DNA from: Pedobacter sp. B4-66
GTDB lineage: Bacteria; Bacteroidota; Bacteroidia; Sphingobacteriales; Sphingobacteriaceae
DNA length: 64,000 nucleotides
Direction of reading: 5' to 3'
Assembly: GCF_018492665.1 (NCBI RefSeq)
Contig: NZ_JAFVME010000014.1
Span: 1-64,000, forward strand
A program made the translations under genes and the position numbers. Shown here in pieces: positions 26,191-35,753 of the stretch. The notes under the pieces were generated by a model. It was not told where the DNA came from. It did no database searches and was given only the letters and a program-made list of their open reading frames with translations. How positions within the stretch are numbered: position 1 is the stretch's first letter; each line of letters begins with the position of its first letter.

Positions 26191-27630
26191 CTATAAGTCC
26201 GGTGCTTTGTAAAGTTGTACGCTTGAAAGTACCGGGCAGGCATTTGATTCTAAAATGTTTACCCTGATCTTGCTGGTCTTTACAGTTGGGAATACTAGAA
26301 TTCTTTTATGACCGATGGTAGTTTGAGTATCTAAAGATTTAAATTCAGATCCTTCCAGATATTCTACAGAGAAAGATTTAACTCTTTGCCCTAGTTTAAT
26401 ATACTCCTGAAGTACAATACGGTTTAATTCAGTCTCTTTACCCAAATCGATAGTAATCACTGCATTTTTAACCTGATCATCAGTAGTCCAATAGCTCTCG
26501 TTGTTTCCGTCGGTTAAGTTTTGCGCAGTAAACTTCTTGTCTTTTCCTCTGATGTTACTTACTGTTACTTTTTTACCTTTTGCAAGGTCAGTCTTGTAAG
26601 CTACATCAAGATATTTTTTGAATTCCATTAACCTGGTAGAATCCGTTGGGTGGATTAAACCATCCCGATTTACCGGCACATTTAACAACAGGTTACTGTT
26701 ACGCCCAACCGAAGTATTGTAAATAGATTCTAACTGATCAAGTGTTTTAACCTGATTATCGGTATTGGCACTATAAAACCAACCTGGTCTGATAGACACA
26801 TCAACCTCTGCAGGAATCCAGTATTTACCATTCTCATTTCCTGTATTAAGAACTTTACCTTCCGGAGCCTCTGCTCCTACTCCAAAGCCATCAGTATTTA
26901 AGGTAGACCAATTGGTTTCTCCTGCAACACCTCTTTCATTACCCATCCAACGAATATCCGGACCGATATCACTAAATATTACTGCCTGAGGTTGGTTTTT
27001 ACGAACTACATTATAAAACTTAGGCCAATCGTAAGCTTGCTTTTTCTCACCGCCATTTGCCCCATCAAACCATTGTTCAAAAACACTTCCGTAATTGCTC
27101 AGTACTTCATTAAGTGTATTGGCAAATACATCGTTGTATTTAGGAGTACCATATTCAGGGTGATTACGATCCCATGGAGATAAGTAAACTCCGAATTTTA
27201 AACCATACTCTTTACAGGCTGCAGATAGTTCTTTTAACACATCTCCCTTGCCGTCTTTCCAAGCGCTTTCTCTAACAGTATGTTTACTGAATTTACTTGG
27301 CCACAGGCAGAAACCATCATGGTGTTTAGCCGTAATTATGATTGCTTTCATACCTGCATTTTTTGCTGTACGTGCCCACTGGCGAGCATCTAGTTTTTTA
27401 GGATTAAATACCTTTGGATCTTCATCGCCATGCCCCCACTCTTTATCAGTAAATGTATTTGGGCCAAAATGGATAAACATATAATATTCCATTTGTTGCC
27501 ACGCATACTGATTTTTGTTAGGAACCGCACCATAAGGTTTAGGTGCTGCTACGCTTGATTGCCCATAACTGTTTGCAGTAAACAATAATGAACATAAAGC
27601 CGCAGCGGAATAGGTTTTTAATAGTTTCAT
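26191..27630 (-). CDS. Alpha-L-fucosidase (GH29) with C-terminal F5/8C-like domain
   Basis: This 479-residue secreted enzyme has a signal peptide (about 1-23), a GH29 barrel (about 40-340) and a C-terminal discoidin/CBM32-like sandwich (about 360-475, NLTDGNNESYWTT). MFIHFGPNTF and AKHHDGFCLW are classic GH29 signatures and QWFDG gives the nucleophile Asp189. The architecture is that of GH29 subfamily B (alpha-1,3/1,4-fucosidases), though the specificity is inferred. It is not next to other saccharide genes except those at 32210-35563, and no SusCD pair is adjacent. Confidence 0.9.
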   Translation of the reverse strand: MKLLKTYSAAALCSLLFTANSYGQSSVAAPKPYGAVPNKNQYAWQQMEYYMFIHFGPNTFTDKEWGHGDEDPKVFNPKKLDARQWARTAKNAGMKAIIITAKHHDGFCLWPSKFSKHTVRESAWKDGKGDVLKELSAACKEYGLKFGVYLSPWDRNHPEYGTPKYNDVFANTLNEVLSNYGSVFEQWFDGANGGEKKQAYDWPKFYNVVRKNQPQAVIFSDIGPDIRWMGNERGVAGETNWSTLNTDGFGVGAEAPEGKVLNTGNENGKYWIPAEVDVSIRPGWFYSANTDNQVKTLDQLESIYNTSVGRNSNLLLNVPVNRDGLIHPTDSTRLMEFKKYLDVAYKTDLAKGKKVTVSNIRGKDKKFTAQNLTDGNNESYWTTDDQVKNAVITIDLGKETELNRIVLQEYIKLGQRVKSFSVEYLEGSEFKSLDTQTTIGHKRILVFPTVKTSKIRVNILESNACPVLSSVQLYKAPDL

Positions 27631-27773
27631 TGTGTATGGTTAGATAAGAACTTTAAAATTGCGATTAAAGTGCTGTTAAAAATTCTATGATTTTGTCATA
27701 AAAATAAACGATTTCAGCAAATATTAAAACTTATCTATTACCGAACTGTTATTCTGTAACTATAGCCAATAAA

Positions 27774-28496
27774 ATGAGCCATCTAATGAAAACACATAAA
27801 ACTAATTTGAAACTTAGGTCGGGAAAATTCTCCATTGAAAAGCATCATTACGAAAACATAGGCCTTACAGAGCGTATGGTCTCTGTACTGTTAAGTGGTA
27901 TTTTAATGACCAGAGGTATAAAACGCCCACTTAAAGCCCAGTTTTTATATGGGGCTTACATGGCTTACAGAGGGTTTACAGGCAGATGCTTCTTTTATGA
28001 AAAACTTGGCATTGATAGCAATAAACCGAGAGCAATAAATATTAGGGGCGAATTTGAAATAGATAGACCTGCCAATGAAGTGTACGCTTACTGGCGTGAT
28101 TTAAATAACCTTCCGGGAAGTATTAAACACTTGCTAAATGTGGAGGTGATTGATGAAAACCTGTCGCATTGGAAAACCAATGTAATGGGGAGTTTATTTT
28201 CGATAGACTGGGATGCAGAGATTATTAAGGATGAACCGAATCGTTTAATTGGATGGCGTTCTTCTCCAAGTTCATTGATAAGTCATGTAGGCCGGGTTAA
28301 ATTTACCGAAACAGCCGATAAAACAGGTACAATTTTAAAGGTAGTTTTATCTTATCATCCTCCTATTGGAGGGGTTGGCCTAGGTTTAGCCAGATTATTA
28401 AATCCCTACTTTGAGAGTTTATTAAAAAAGGAAATCAGAAGTTTTAAACATACTATAGAAAACAGGGTTCCGATATATGCTAACGGAACCTTGTAA
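27774..28496 (+). CDS. DUF2892-like / SRPBCC-domain protein
   Basis: The 240-residue protein has an N-terminal segment (about 28-75, NIGLTERMVSVLLSGILMTRG) resembling the YgaP-like inner-membrane DUF2892 domain and a C-terminal SRPBCC (polyketide cyclase/START-like) domain (about 88-230) starting IRGEFEIDRPANEVYAYWRD. Such SRPBCC domains bind hydrophobic ligands; Bacteroidota and Deinococcus members are often stress related. Ligand unknown. Single gene; start at ATG 27774 or 27786. Confidence 0.75.
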   Translation: MSHLMKTHKTNLKLRSGKFSIEKHHYENIGLTERMVSVLLSGILMTRGIKRPLKAQFLYGAYMAYRGFTGRCFFYEKLGIDSNKPRAINIRGEFEIDRPANEVYAYWRDLNNLPGSIKHLLNVEVIDENLSHWKTNVMGSLFSIDWDAEIIKDEPNRLIGWRSSPSSLISHVGRVKFTETADKTGTILKVVLSYHPPIGGVGLGLARLLNPYFESLLKKEIRSFKHTIENRVPIYANGTL

Positions 28497-28515
28497 AATA
28501 TGTTTTGTGCTTAGA

Positions 28516-29028
28516 TTAAGAGGCTACATTACCTGCCCCTAAATACGCTACAACTCCCAGAAGGAAAGAGATAATGTAAAGGCCTAATACGGTAATTGTA
28601 ATGATTCCCCAAAATTTAAAGAACGATTTCATTTTGCCCATTGCTGCGCTTAGTGCAGGCTGATCTCCAAACAATACTGCCTGTTTTGCCGAATTAGCAT
28701 ATTTAAATAATAACAAACTCGGGTAAAAATAAAGCAAAGCAGATAATAGAAATACGACTGTAAGGAAACCTCCTCCCAGTGCAGCCCAAGGATTGTTTGC
28801 AACCCCCACACGGTCGTTCATAGTACTTATTAATGCTCCTGCACTAAAGGAAACCAGAATCATAATTCCGGTTAATACAAACCCTACAATAGATAGGAAT
28901 TTGGTCCACCTGGCTGTTTCATATATGTAACTCCGAATATCTTCTGTTACAGTCAATAAAACTTCTTCTACTTCTTGAGGTTCATTTTGTGTTGTTTCCT
29001 CAGGATTTTCTTTCTCAAAATCTTCCAT
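28516..29028 (-). CDS. DUF5362-family membrane protein
   Basis: This 170-residue protein has an acidic N-terminal tail (EENPEETTQNEPQEVEEV-like, about 1-25), then three to four membrane helices (about 42-66, 84-104, 140-165). ETARWTKFLSIVGF and the loop LLLFKYANSAKQAV are characteristic of a Bacteroidota family annotated DUF5362. No catalytic residues are apparent and function is unknown. It is divergent from ychF with about 100 bp between starts. Confidence 0.7.
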   Translation of the reverse strand: MEDFEKENPEETTQNEPQEVEEVLLTVTEDIRSYIYETARWTKFLSIVGFVLTGIMILVSFSAGALISTMNDRVGVANNPWAALGGGFLTVVFLLSALLYFYPSLLLFKYANSAKQAVLFGDQPALSAAMGKMKSFFKFWGIITITVLGLYIISFLLGVVAYLGAGNVAS

Positions 29029-29097
29029 GTTTAATTGTATTGTTTTTTTAAAGGCTTTTAGCTTGCCTAAACATAAAGAATATTTTTAAAAAATTGA

Positions 29098-29105
29098 TAC
29101 CTTTG
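29098..29105 (+). promoter_or_regulatory. -7 promoter box of ychF
   Basis: TACCTTTG matches TAnnTTTG, giving a transcript start near 29110 and a 20-nt leader to the ATG at 29130. The in-frame upstream codon at 29094 is therefore not transcribed. Confidence 0.5.
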
Positions 29106-29129
29106 CGCCAAATCAAGAAAAAAACATAC

Positions 29130-30224
29130 ATGGCATTACAATGTGGTATAGTTGGTTTACCAAATGTTGGAAAATCTACTTTATTTAACTGTTTATCTAA
29201 CGCAAAAGCTCAGGCTGCGAACTTCCCTTTCTGTACTATCGAACCAAATATTGGTGTTATTACCGTTCCGGATGATAGGTTAACTAAACTTGCAGAACTC
29301 GTAAACCCTAACCGAATTGTACCGAATACAATTGAAATTGTAGACATCGCCGGCTTGGTTAAAGGAGCTTCAAAAGGAGAAGGTCTTGGTAATCAATTTC
29401 TAGGTAACATTAGGGCAACAAACGCGATCATTCACGTTTTACGTTGTTTTGATGATGGAAATGTGATTCACGTTGACGGATCAGTAGACCCTATCCGTGA
29501 TAAAGAAATTATTGATACTGAATTACAACTTAAGGATTTGGATACTGTTGTAAAACGTATTCAGAAGGTTGAAAAAATGGCTAAAACTGATAAAGAAGCC
29601 AAAAGAACTTTCGATATCCTAAGTGTTATAAAAACTCATGTTGAGAGTGGGAAATCTGTTCGTTCGGCAGCAGTTGCAGCCGAAGATTTTGAATTTATTC
29701 AGGATTTAGGCTTACTTACTCAAAAACCGGTAATGTACGTTTGTAACGTTGATGAAAATTCAGTTATAGATGGTAATGCTTACGTTGAGCGTGTTAAAGA
29801 AGCAGTAAAAGATGAAAATGCTGAGGTATTGGTTATCTCTGCTAAAATTGAATCTGAAATTGCTGAGCTTGAAAGCTATGAAGAACGTCAGGAATTCCTT
29901 GCTGATTTAGGCTTAACTGAGTCGGGTGTAAATAAACTAATTCGTGCTGCTTACAGATTATTAGATCTGTACACTTACTTTACGGCTGGTGTACAAGAAG
30001 TAAGAGCCTGGACCATTACAAAAGGATTCACTGCACCTCAAGCTGCCGGTGTAATTCACACAGATTTTGAAAAAGGATTTATCCGTGCTGAGGTAATTAA
30101 ATATAACGACTTCGTAACTCTAGGTTCTGAGAATGCATGTAAAGATGCCGGAAAACTAAGTGTTGAAGGAAAAACTTACGTTGTTGAAGACGGAGATATT
30201 ATGCACTTCCGTTTTAACGTTTAA
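29130..30224 (+). CDS. ychF: Ribosome-binding GTPase/ATPase YchF
   Basis: The 364-residue universally conserved P-loop NTPase has G1 GLPNVGKST (9-17), ANFPFCTIEPN (switch region), G3 DIAGLVKGAS, a coiled-coil insertion (about 135-200), a NVDE G4-like motif (NxxE, the basis of ATP preference in YchF) and a C-terminal TGS domain (about 280-364). YchF binds ribosomes and modulates stress responses and translation. The ATG at 29130 gives the normal N-terminus MALQCGIVG. It is followed by a strong terminator. Confidence 0.96.
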   Translation: MALQCGIVGLPNVGKSTLFNCLSNAKAQAANFPFCTIEPNIGVITVPDDRLTKLAELVNPNRIVPNTIEIVDIAGLVKGASKGEGLGNQFLGNIRATNAIIHVLRCFDDGNVIHVDGSVDPIRDKEIIDTELQLKDLDTVVKRIQKVEKMAKTDKEAKRTFDILSVIKTHVESGKSVRSAAVAAEDFEFIQDLGLLTQKPVMYVCNVDENSVIDGNAYVERVKEAVKDENAEVLVISAKIESEIAELESYEERQEFLADLGLTESGVNKLIRAAYRLLDLYTYFTAGVQEVRAWTITKGFTAPQAAGVIHTDFEKGFIRAEVIKYNDFVTLGSENACKDAGKLSVEGKTYVVEDGDIMHFRFNV

Positions 30225-30254
30225 GACGTTTAAAATTTAAGAGTTTAAAATTTT

Positions 30255-30286
30255 AAAAAAGCTTACTAGAAATAGTAAGCTTTTTT
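30255..30286 (+). terminator. Intrinsic terminator of ychF
   Basis: A perfect 14-bp stem (30255-30268 with 30273-30286, core GCTTACTA/TAGTAAGC) closed by a GAAA tetraloop is flanked by A6 and T7 runs. Confidence 0.92.
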
Positions 30287-30618
30287 TCATATATTTAATT
30301 TTTAAAACCAACTGTACTCCAAGGATTTGGAAAATTAAATTGGAATTTGGACATGCTTAAATTCTAATTAACTAAGTATTGAGTCCTAAAGGGGCTCTGC
30401 CTACGACTCATAATATAGTCGTCTCTTGCACTACTTTTAAAGGGACTTCGTTCGTACCTCGTTCGACGAGCGTCGAACAAGTACCGAACAATATCAGTAG
30501 AAAGGCCGACCCATCCTTTGCACCCAAAAAAAATCTATAAAAAATTGACAACGAAAACTATCATTACCACTTTTTTGTATTTTTTCTAACGCTCGAGCCT
30601 CAGGATGATGGACAAAAA
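30287..30618. other. Gene-free interval with REP-like palindrome
   Basis: No ORF with coding character lies between the ychF terminator and the end of mgtE. It contains an extended palindrome (30451-30488) and a 13-mer CCTCAGGATGATG (30598-30610) that recurs inverted at 11369-11381 upstream of the CDF gene. Confidence 0.4.
30451..30488. repeat. REP-like extended palindrome
   Basis: GTTCGACG (30461-30468) and CGTCGAAC (30471-30478) form a perfect core, and TTCGTAC on the left mirrors GTACCGAA on the right with one bulged base. G+C is well above the surrounding DNA. It resembles dispersed extragenic palindromes. Confidence 0.5.
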
Positions 30619-31998
30619 TTACAATAGTACTCCCGTAAGGAACAACACTGCTACCGAAAAATAGATGATTAAGCCCGTTACATCCACTAACGTTGCAACA
30701 AACGGAGCAGATGATGTTGCAGGGTCAGCTCCGAGCTTTTTAAGCAATAAAGGAAGCATTGATCCGGCAAGCGAGCCCCATAGTACAACTCCTACTAATG
30801 CTACCCCAACAGTTATACCTATAAGCATCCAGTGCGGACCATACATATCAGTAAAGAAGGTCCATACAAAAATCCTTAAGAAACCTATTGAACCCAACAC
30901 AAGCCCTAACATTAAGCCAGAAATGATCTCTCTACGCATAACTCTCCACCAATCACCAATGGTGATTTCGCCAAGAGCCATAGCCTGGATAATTAGTGTA
31001 GATGCCTGAGAACCACTATTACCTCCACTGGAAATAATTAAAGGAACAAACATTGCCAAAATAACTGCTTTAGCAATATCAGCTTCAAAATGCGCCATAG
31101 CCGTGGCGGTAAGCATCTCTCCAAGAAAAAGTACAACCAGCCAGCCAATCCTTCTTTTAAACAAACCAAGAATAGGCATGTCTAAATAAGGTTCATCCAA
31201 GGCCTGGGTACCCCCAATTTTATGTATATCTTCAGTATATTCTTCGTTTGCAATCCATAGGATATCATCAACAGTTACAATACCTAACAATACGTTATTA
31301 TCATCAACAACAGGCAATGCAACCCTGTTGTTCATCCTAAATATATTGATGGCTTCTTCCTGGTGGTCACTTGCTTTTAAAGCAATTAATCGTTTATCCG
31401 TAAGATCTCCTATTTTAGCTTCGGGATCTGCAAGTAAGATTTCCCTGATCCTGATGTCATCTAACAGTATACCATCCTTGTCAATCACATAGATTACATC
31501 AATGGTCTCGGAGTTTTTACCGTAACGTCTGATATGCGAAAGTACACGGGTTACAGTCCAGTCCTTTTTAACAGCAACATAGTCTGGAGTCATTAACCTA
31601 CCCACACTATCTTCCTCATAACCAAGGAGTGAAAGTGCCTCTATCCTATCCTTAGCTGGCAAAAGTATAATCAGCTTTTTAACGGCATCGCCTTTCAGTT
31701 CGCTAAAAAGTGAGGTACGATCATCCGGTGGAAGTAAATTGATTAGTTCTGCTAACTTATTGCCAGGAAGTTTTTTAATGATCTTTTCCTGAGTAGGAAA
31801 ATCAAGAATTCGGAATACGTTTACAGCTCTTTTAACAGATAATGTTTCAATAAATTTTACCGCGTACTGGGGGAGTTCGTCTATTAGATGTTCTACGTCC
31901 GAAATATTCAGATCATCTAAATAAACCTTTAATTGAGCATCGTCCTCAAGCTCCAATAGCCTTACGATTTCTTCAACAACTTCCTCTTCCATATACAC
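30619..31998 (-). CDS. mgtE: Magnesium transporter MgtE
   Basis: The 459-residue Mg2+ channel has an N-terminal right-handed helical domain (about 1-135), two CBS domains (about 140-265) that gate by Mg2+ binding, a plug helix and five membrane helices. GGNSGSQASTLIIQAMA and DPATSSAPFVATLVDVTGL contain the pore and ion-selectivity residues. The start may be the first Met or Met3 (31992). A terminator-like hairpin lies in the leader at 32038-32068. The gene is monocistronic. Confidence 0.93.
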   Translation of the reverse strand: MYMEEEVVEEIVRLLELEDDAQLKVYLDDLNISDVEHLIDELPQYAVKFIETLSVKRAVNVFRILDFPTQEKIIKKLPGNKLAELINLLPPDDRTSLFSELKGDAVKKLIILLPAKDRIEALSLLGYEEDSVGRLMTPDYVAVKKDWTVTRVLSHIRRYGKNSETIDVIYVIDKDGILLDDIRIREILLADPEAKIGDLTDKRLIALKASDHQEEAINIFRMNNRVALPVVDDNNVLLGIVTVDDILWIANEEYTEDIHKIGGTQALDEPYLDMPILGLFKRRIGWLVVLFLGEMLTATAMAHFEADIAKAVILAMFVPLIISSGGNSGSQASTLIIQAMALGEITIGDWWRVMRREIISGLMLGLVLGSIGFLRIFVWTFFTDMYGPHWMLIGITVGVALVGVVLWGSLAGSMLPLLLKKLGADPATSSAPFVATLVDVTGLIIYFSVAVLFLTGVLL

Positions 31999-32037
31999 TA
32001 AATTCTTTACATGATTTTCACTGCTTTACGGCTGCAA

Positions 32038-32068
32038 AAATGCCTTTTTATTTTTAAAAAAGGCATTT
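32038..32068 (-). promoter_or_regulatory. Terminator-like hairpin in mgtE leader
   Basis: Read on the minus strand, AAATGCC with T6 pairs with an A5-GGCATTT arm and ends in a TTTTT run, 40-70 nt before the mgtE start. It resembles an intrinsic attenuator. No recognised Mg2+ riboswitch (M-box) is seen upstream of it. Confidence 0.4.
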
Positions 32069-32209
32069 ATAATGAGAAAAATATCATAATAAATATGAGC
32101 ATCATCAAACAGAGGTAACTTTAGTAAAAAATGAGGTAGTTGGATAGCGGTTTTAATAAACAAAATAACATAAATTTAGTTGACCAAATATTTCACATAA
32201 CCATTAGAC

Positions 32210-33442
32210 ATGCTAAGAGCTACATTAATAGTACTGACTTTTATTTGCCTGACTACTTCAACCAAGGCCGCAATAACAACATCGAAACCTATCTCTCCAG
32301 AAAAAACTGACTACAAATTCAAGGGTAAAATCTCCAGAAAAGTACTTGAAAATTATTTAGATCGGTCTATAACCATGCAAAGGATGCTTACAGGAGAAGG
32401 TAATTTTGACGATAACCTAAGGATGATTAAAAATATTGGCGCCAAGTTTATCGGTCGTGCAGTTTGCCAATGGGGAGGTGAAGCTGATCTTCTAAAAAAC
32501 TTTGAACAGGAAAAGCAATTTGCAGCGAGAGTACACAAGATAGATCCGGACATTATACTACAAGCATGTATTTTTGAGATTGTAACTCCTGAAATTGAAA
32601 AAGTCCCTGTACCTGAATGGGCTTTTAAAGCGCTTAATCTTCCAGCAGAAAAACGAAACTTCCGCTATGCGGACATTCTATATGCCGATGGAAGGATGAA
32701 TAAGCATTGGGGTAATTCTGGGGTGCCCGACATCAGCAGACCTGAGACTAAACTTTTATTCTATTTTCTTGCTGCTTCATACATTGATGCGGGCATTGAG
32801 GGCATACACTTTGGTCAGGTTGAGCTAATGAATAAAAATGACCAAAACCTTGATCATTATGCACAGGTATTGGACCTAATTAGAGGATACGCGGCTAAGC
32901 ATGCGAGAAGAAATATGTTAATATGTGATTCACACGTTCCAAGCGGTGGTTTTTTACGTGAAGGTAAATTATTGATGGACTTTCACTCCTTTCCCTTAAG
33001 AATTCTGGAAACACCGGAAAAACCTGAAGAGGCAATCCTTAAAGTTGGACATTCAGATGCTCTTTTTAGCCGCAGCAAAGGGGGAATAACTCCAAGTGGC
33101 TGGACATGTGAGCACCTACCTTACTTAGTTGAACTTGACAACTTTGGCGCAAGCAAATCCCCAGGCAAACCTGTTGGAGATATCTATGTTTGGGGCTATG
33201 ATGAGATCAGTTGGTTTGCAAAACAAAATGACAAGTACCGTCGTGATTGGTTACACTATGCCTATAATTGGCTTGCAAAGGCTGATCCTAATGGGTTTCT
33301 TGAAATGCCAGGAAGCAGACAAACGACAAGACTTACAGATAAGAAATGGTACGATGCCAATAACCGTAGTGCAGCGGTACCTAATGGCCATGGCGACGAA
33401 GATACGATTAGAGATATTTGGGCAAATGGGAGAACTAAGTAA
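32210..33442 (+). CDS. Uncharacterised secreted protein, probable TIM-barrel
   Basis: The 410-residue protein has a signal peptide (about 1-20, CLTTSTKAA). I do not recognise a named family. The mature part has a pattern of beta/alpha alternation consistent with a TIM barrel: GAKFIGRAVCQWGG, ILQACIFEIV, DAGIEGIHFGQVELM and MLICDSHVPSGG look like strand ends carrying acidic or His residues, and HPY-like, DIYVWGYDEISWF and W-rich C-terminal segments resemble carbohydrate-binding grooves. Glu in FGQVELM is a possible catalytic acid. It is convergent, with a 3-bp gap, to a six-hairpin glycosidase-like gene, suggesting a shared sugar role. Confidence 0.55.
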   Translation: MLRATLIVLTFICLTTSTKAAITTSKPISPEKTDYKFKGKISRKVLENYLDRSITMQRMLTGEGNFDDNLRMIKNIGAKFIGRAVCQWGGEADLLKNFEQEKQFAARVHKIDPDIILQACIFEIVTPEIEKVPVPEWAFKALNLPAEKRNFRYADILYADGRMNKHWGNSGVPDISRPETKLLFYFLAASYIDAGIEGIHFGQVELMNKNDQNLDHYAQVLDLIRGYAAKHARRNMLICDSHVPSGGFLREGKLLMDFHSFPLRILETPEKPEEAILKVGHSDALFSRSKGGITPSGWTCEHLPYLVELDNFGASKSPGKPVGDIYVWGYDEISWFAKQNDKYRRDWLHYAYNWLAKADPNGFLEMPGSRQTTRLTDKKWYDANNRSAAVPNGHGDEDTIRDIWANGRTK

Positions 33443-33445
33443 TAG

Positions 33446-35563
33446 TTATAACGCTTTCTTTAACCCTTCCCATTTTACTACCCATGAGCCATCTTTAGGA
33501 AAGCCGGGAGCACTGCCGGCAGGTGCACCATCCCACCCAGCAGCCATCATGGCCACTGCGTAAAGCAAACCGCCATTACCTGGAAAATAAGGAAACGGTC
33601 CGCCTCCGTCAACCAAACCATGTTCTTCTAAACGAAAACCGGGGTAGTTGAGCAAATAATCTAATGCTTTATCGCCTTGGCCTAGTTTTGCGGCACACAT
33701 GGCTAGCATAGGGAAGTCCCATCCCCAGGTATGGCTAAATTTCCAGGTCTCACCTACCTTTTTTAATGTTCTTTCCATCGTAGGCACATCAACTCCATCA
33801 CCTGGCAACATGCCATATGCACCAATCAAAGCAGGGTGTTCAAAGGTGTAGTTCTTCCACATGTCATCGATATTTTCCCAGGAAACATAAAGTCCATCCT
33901 TTACTGGAAGTGGTGATAATTTGTCCAATACGTCTGTGTATTTCGGACTTGTGGGCATTTTCAATCTCTTGCGCCATTCCTGAGCAATTTTTAAACCTGT
34001 ACGCCAATAACTAAGCTCATACGTAGGATTGATTGTAGTGCGAGGATCTGCATTTTCGGAAACCACCTGTAGGGGGTAGCCCAAGATATATCGATTTTGC
34101 TCCTTGCTATAATGTGCATACGAAGCCATAAAATCAGCAGATTGCAATACCACATCCTTCCATTTATTGAGTGTTTTCTCATTTGGATGAGCCCTGTAAT
34201 CCAGTTCCGCGAAAAATATTGGGTGCGGTTGTTGCCAAATCAATAAAGCTGTGATTTCCAAAGGCCATTCCCAACGGGCATGGTCACCAATGGTTTTCGG
34301 CCATCTGGCACCTTCATACCCTTGTTTTTTCGCCCTTGCAGCAGATGATTCCAAATGATCTCCATATGCTTTTAAACTTGGATCAAGTAATGGCCACCTG
34401 TCCCAAAGGGCATAATGTGTACCATGCCACCACATCATTTCATAGTGATATTTACCATACCAACCATTGTTAACCAATCCACTTTCTTGTGGGGGTAAAG
34501 ATCCTGCCTCATTGACAGCCATAACATATTGCGAGAGCACTATACGTCTTTCCAGTTCTTTCCATCTTGGATCTTTACTTTCAGACAAATCTATTGCTCC
34601 GCCACTTTTCCAGAACTTTTCCCATTTCTTAATGCTCTCATTATTGGTCTGCTGGAAAGTTGGCAAGTTAGATTTTATAGGTTTTTTAGAAAAAGAAAGG
34701 CTGATTTCTGCTTGATCCTTACCTGCAAACTGAAGCTCATATCTATGTTTTTTGGTTTCTTTTATCGTTCCACCATTTTTCCACTGCAACCTTACATCAT
34801 ATTCCGCATCATCTAGTTTTCTATGGAAGTCTGTCCGTCCATTAGAAAATACAGCTTCTGTAGTATGTTTATCTAAACTGTTCCAGTCTGCACCATTTCC
34901 AAATTCACCCATTGAAGCATAGGGAAATTCCAGAAACGCACTAATCAGACCATCATTCAGATTATCTGCTTCAATTTTGATAGCTATGGCATCTTGTGTA
35001 GGATGGCCAACTGTAGTTACTTTTATTTTTCGCCCTTCAAGTTCGAATGTACTGGTGGCTATTCCCGTCCAGAGATCTACTTTTTGAACCGGATTTTGCA
35101 GATCGTTTAACACGGCCTTGGTACCATCTTTCTTCTTTAATATGAGGCCGAGTCTACCGAGATTGATACGTTGCGGATTGCCCCTCATCCAATCAGAAAG
35201 CTTTTCTTGTTCTTTGTTTTGAATATCGTACCTGATCATTCGCCCTTGCGCTTCCCATTCCTGTCCTTTAAAATCAGCAGGTGTTTCTGAAGTGGGTAAG
35301 GGAAACTCATGCCAACCCCAGTTAGACATAGTATTACCAGCCTGAGTAAAGGTTTGCATACCTGTAATATCAAAACCATAAGCAAACTCACCATTCCCCA
35401 CCTGACTTGGCCCTTTTAAATTTCTATCAGTTATAGTAATGTTATGCCTGGTAACTAAAGCCTTACGATCAATCTTTGATGGTTGTTGTTGAAAGGCCTT
35501 AGTATTTTGAATGGTAAGAATAGAAAATATCTGGACTGCTATTAATAGTCTGAATTTGTTCAT
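33446..35563 (-). CDS. Putative six-hairpin glycosidase (GH65/GH95-like fold)
   Basis: This 705-residue secreted protein has a signal peptide (about 1-23), an N-terminal beta-sandwich (about 30-290) and a C-terminal (alpha/alpha)6 barrel (about 320-690). GKYHYEMMWWHGTHYALWDRWPLL-like sequence near 375-395 corresponds to the GH65/GH15-type active-site region, where Glu in YHYEMMWWH is the best catalytic candidate. HARWEWPLEITALLIW and FSHTWGWDFPMLAM are further aromatic-rich signatures. The family is known to me only as uncharacterised Bacteroidota hydrolases. Substrate not predictable. Confidence 0.6.
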   Translation of the reverse strand: MNKFRLLIAVQIFSILTIQNTKAFQQQPSKIDRKALVTRHNITITDRNLKGPSQVGNGEFAYGFDITGMQTFTQAGNTMSNWGWHEFPLPTSETPADFKGQEWEAQGRMIRYDIQNKEQEKLSDWMRGNPQRINLGRLGLILKKKDGTKAVLNDLQNPVQKVDLWTGIATSTFELEGRKIKVTTVGHPTQDAIAIKIEADNLNDGLISAFLEFPYASMGEFGNGADWNSLDKHTTEAVFSNGRTDFHRKLDDAEYDVRLQWKNGGTIKETKKHRYELQFAGKDQAEISLSFSKKPIKSNLPTFQQTNNESIKKWEKFWKSGGAIDLSESKDPRWKELERRIVLSQYVMAVNEAGSLPPQESGLVNNGWYGKYHYEMMWWHGTHYALWDRWPLLDPSLKAYGDHLESSAARAKKQGYEGARWPKTIGDHARWEWPLEITALLIWQQPHPIFFAELDYRAHPNEKTLNKWKDVVLQSADFMASYAHYSKEQNRYILGYPLQVVSENADPRTTINPTYELSYWRTGLKIAQEWRKRLKMPTSPKYTDVLDKLSPLPVKDGLYVSWENIDDMWKNYTFEHPALIGAYGMLPGDGVDVPTMERTLKKVGETWKFSHTWGWDFPMLAMCAAKLGQGDKALDYLLNYPGFRLEEHGLVDGGGPFPYFPGNGGLLYAVAMMAAGWDGAPAGSAPGFPKDGSWVVKWEGLKKAL

Positions 35564-35753
35564 AGCTGATGTGTCGTATCTGGTTATCTTGAATTTTAAA
35601 AATAGGCATATTCATTTGAACTTGCATCCTGCACTGACCTGATATTTTAGCTTTAATCCTAATAAAAGCTTTTTTATTTACTAGTAAAATTTGCAAAGGA
35701 GCCAATAATAAAATTAGTTTTACCAATCATAAAATCAGTTACTCAATACACAG

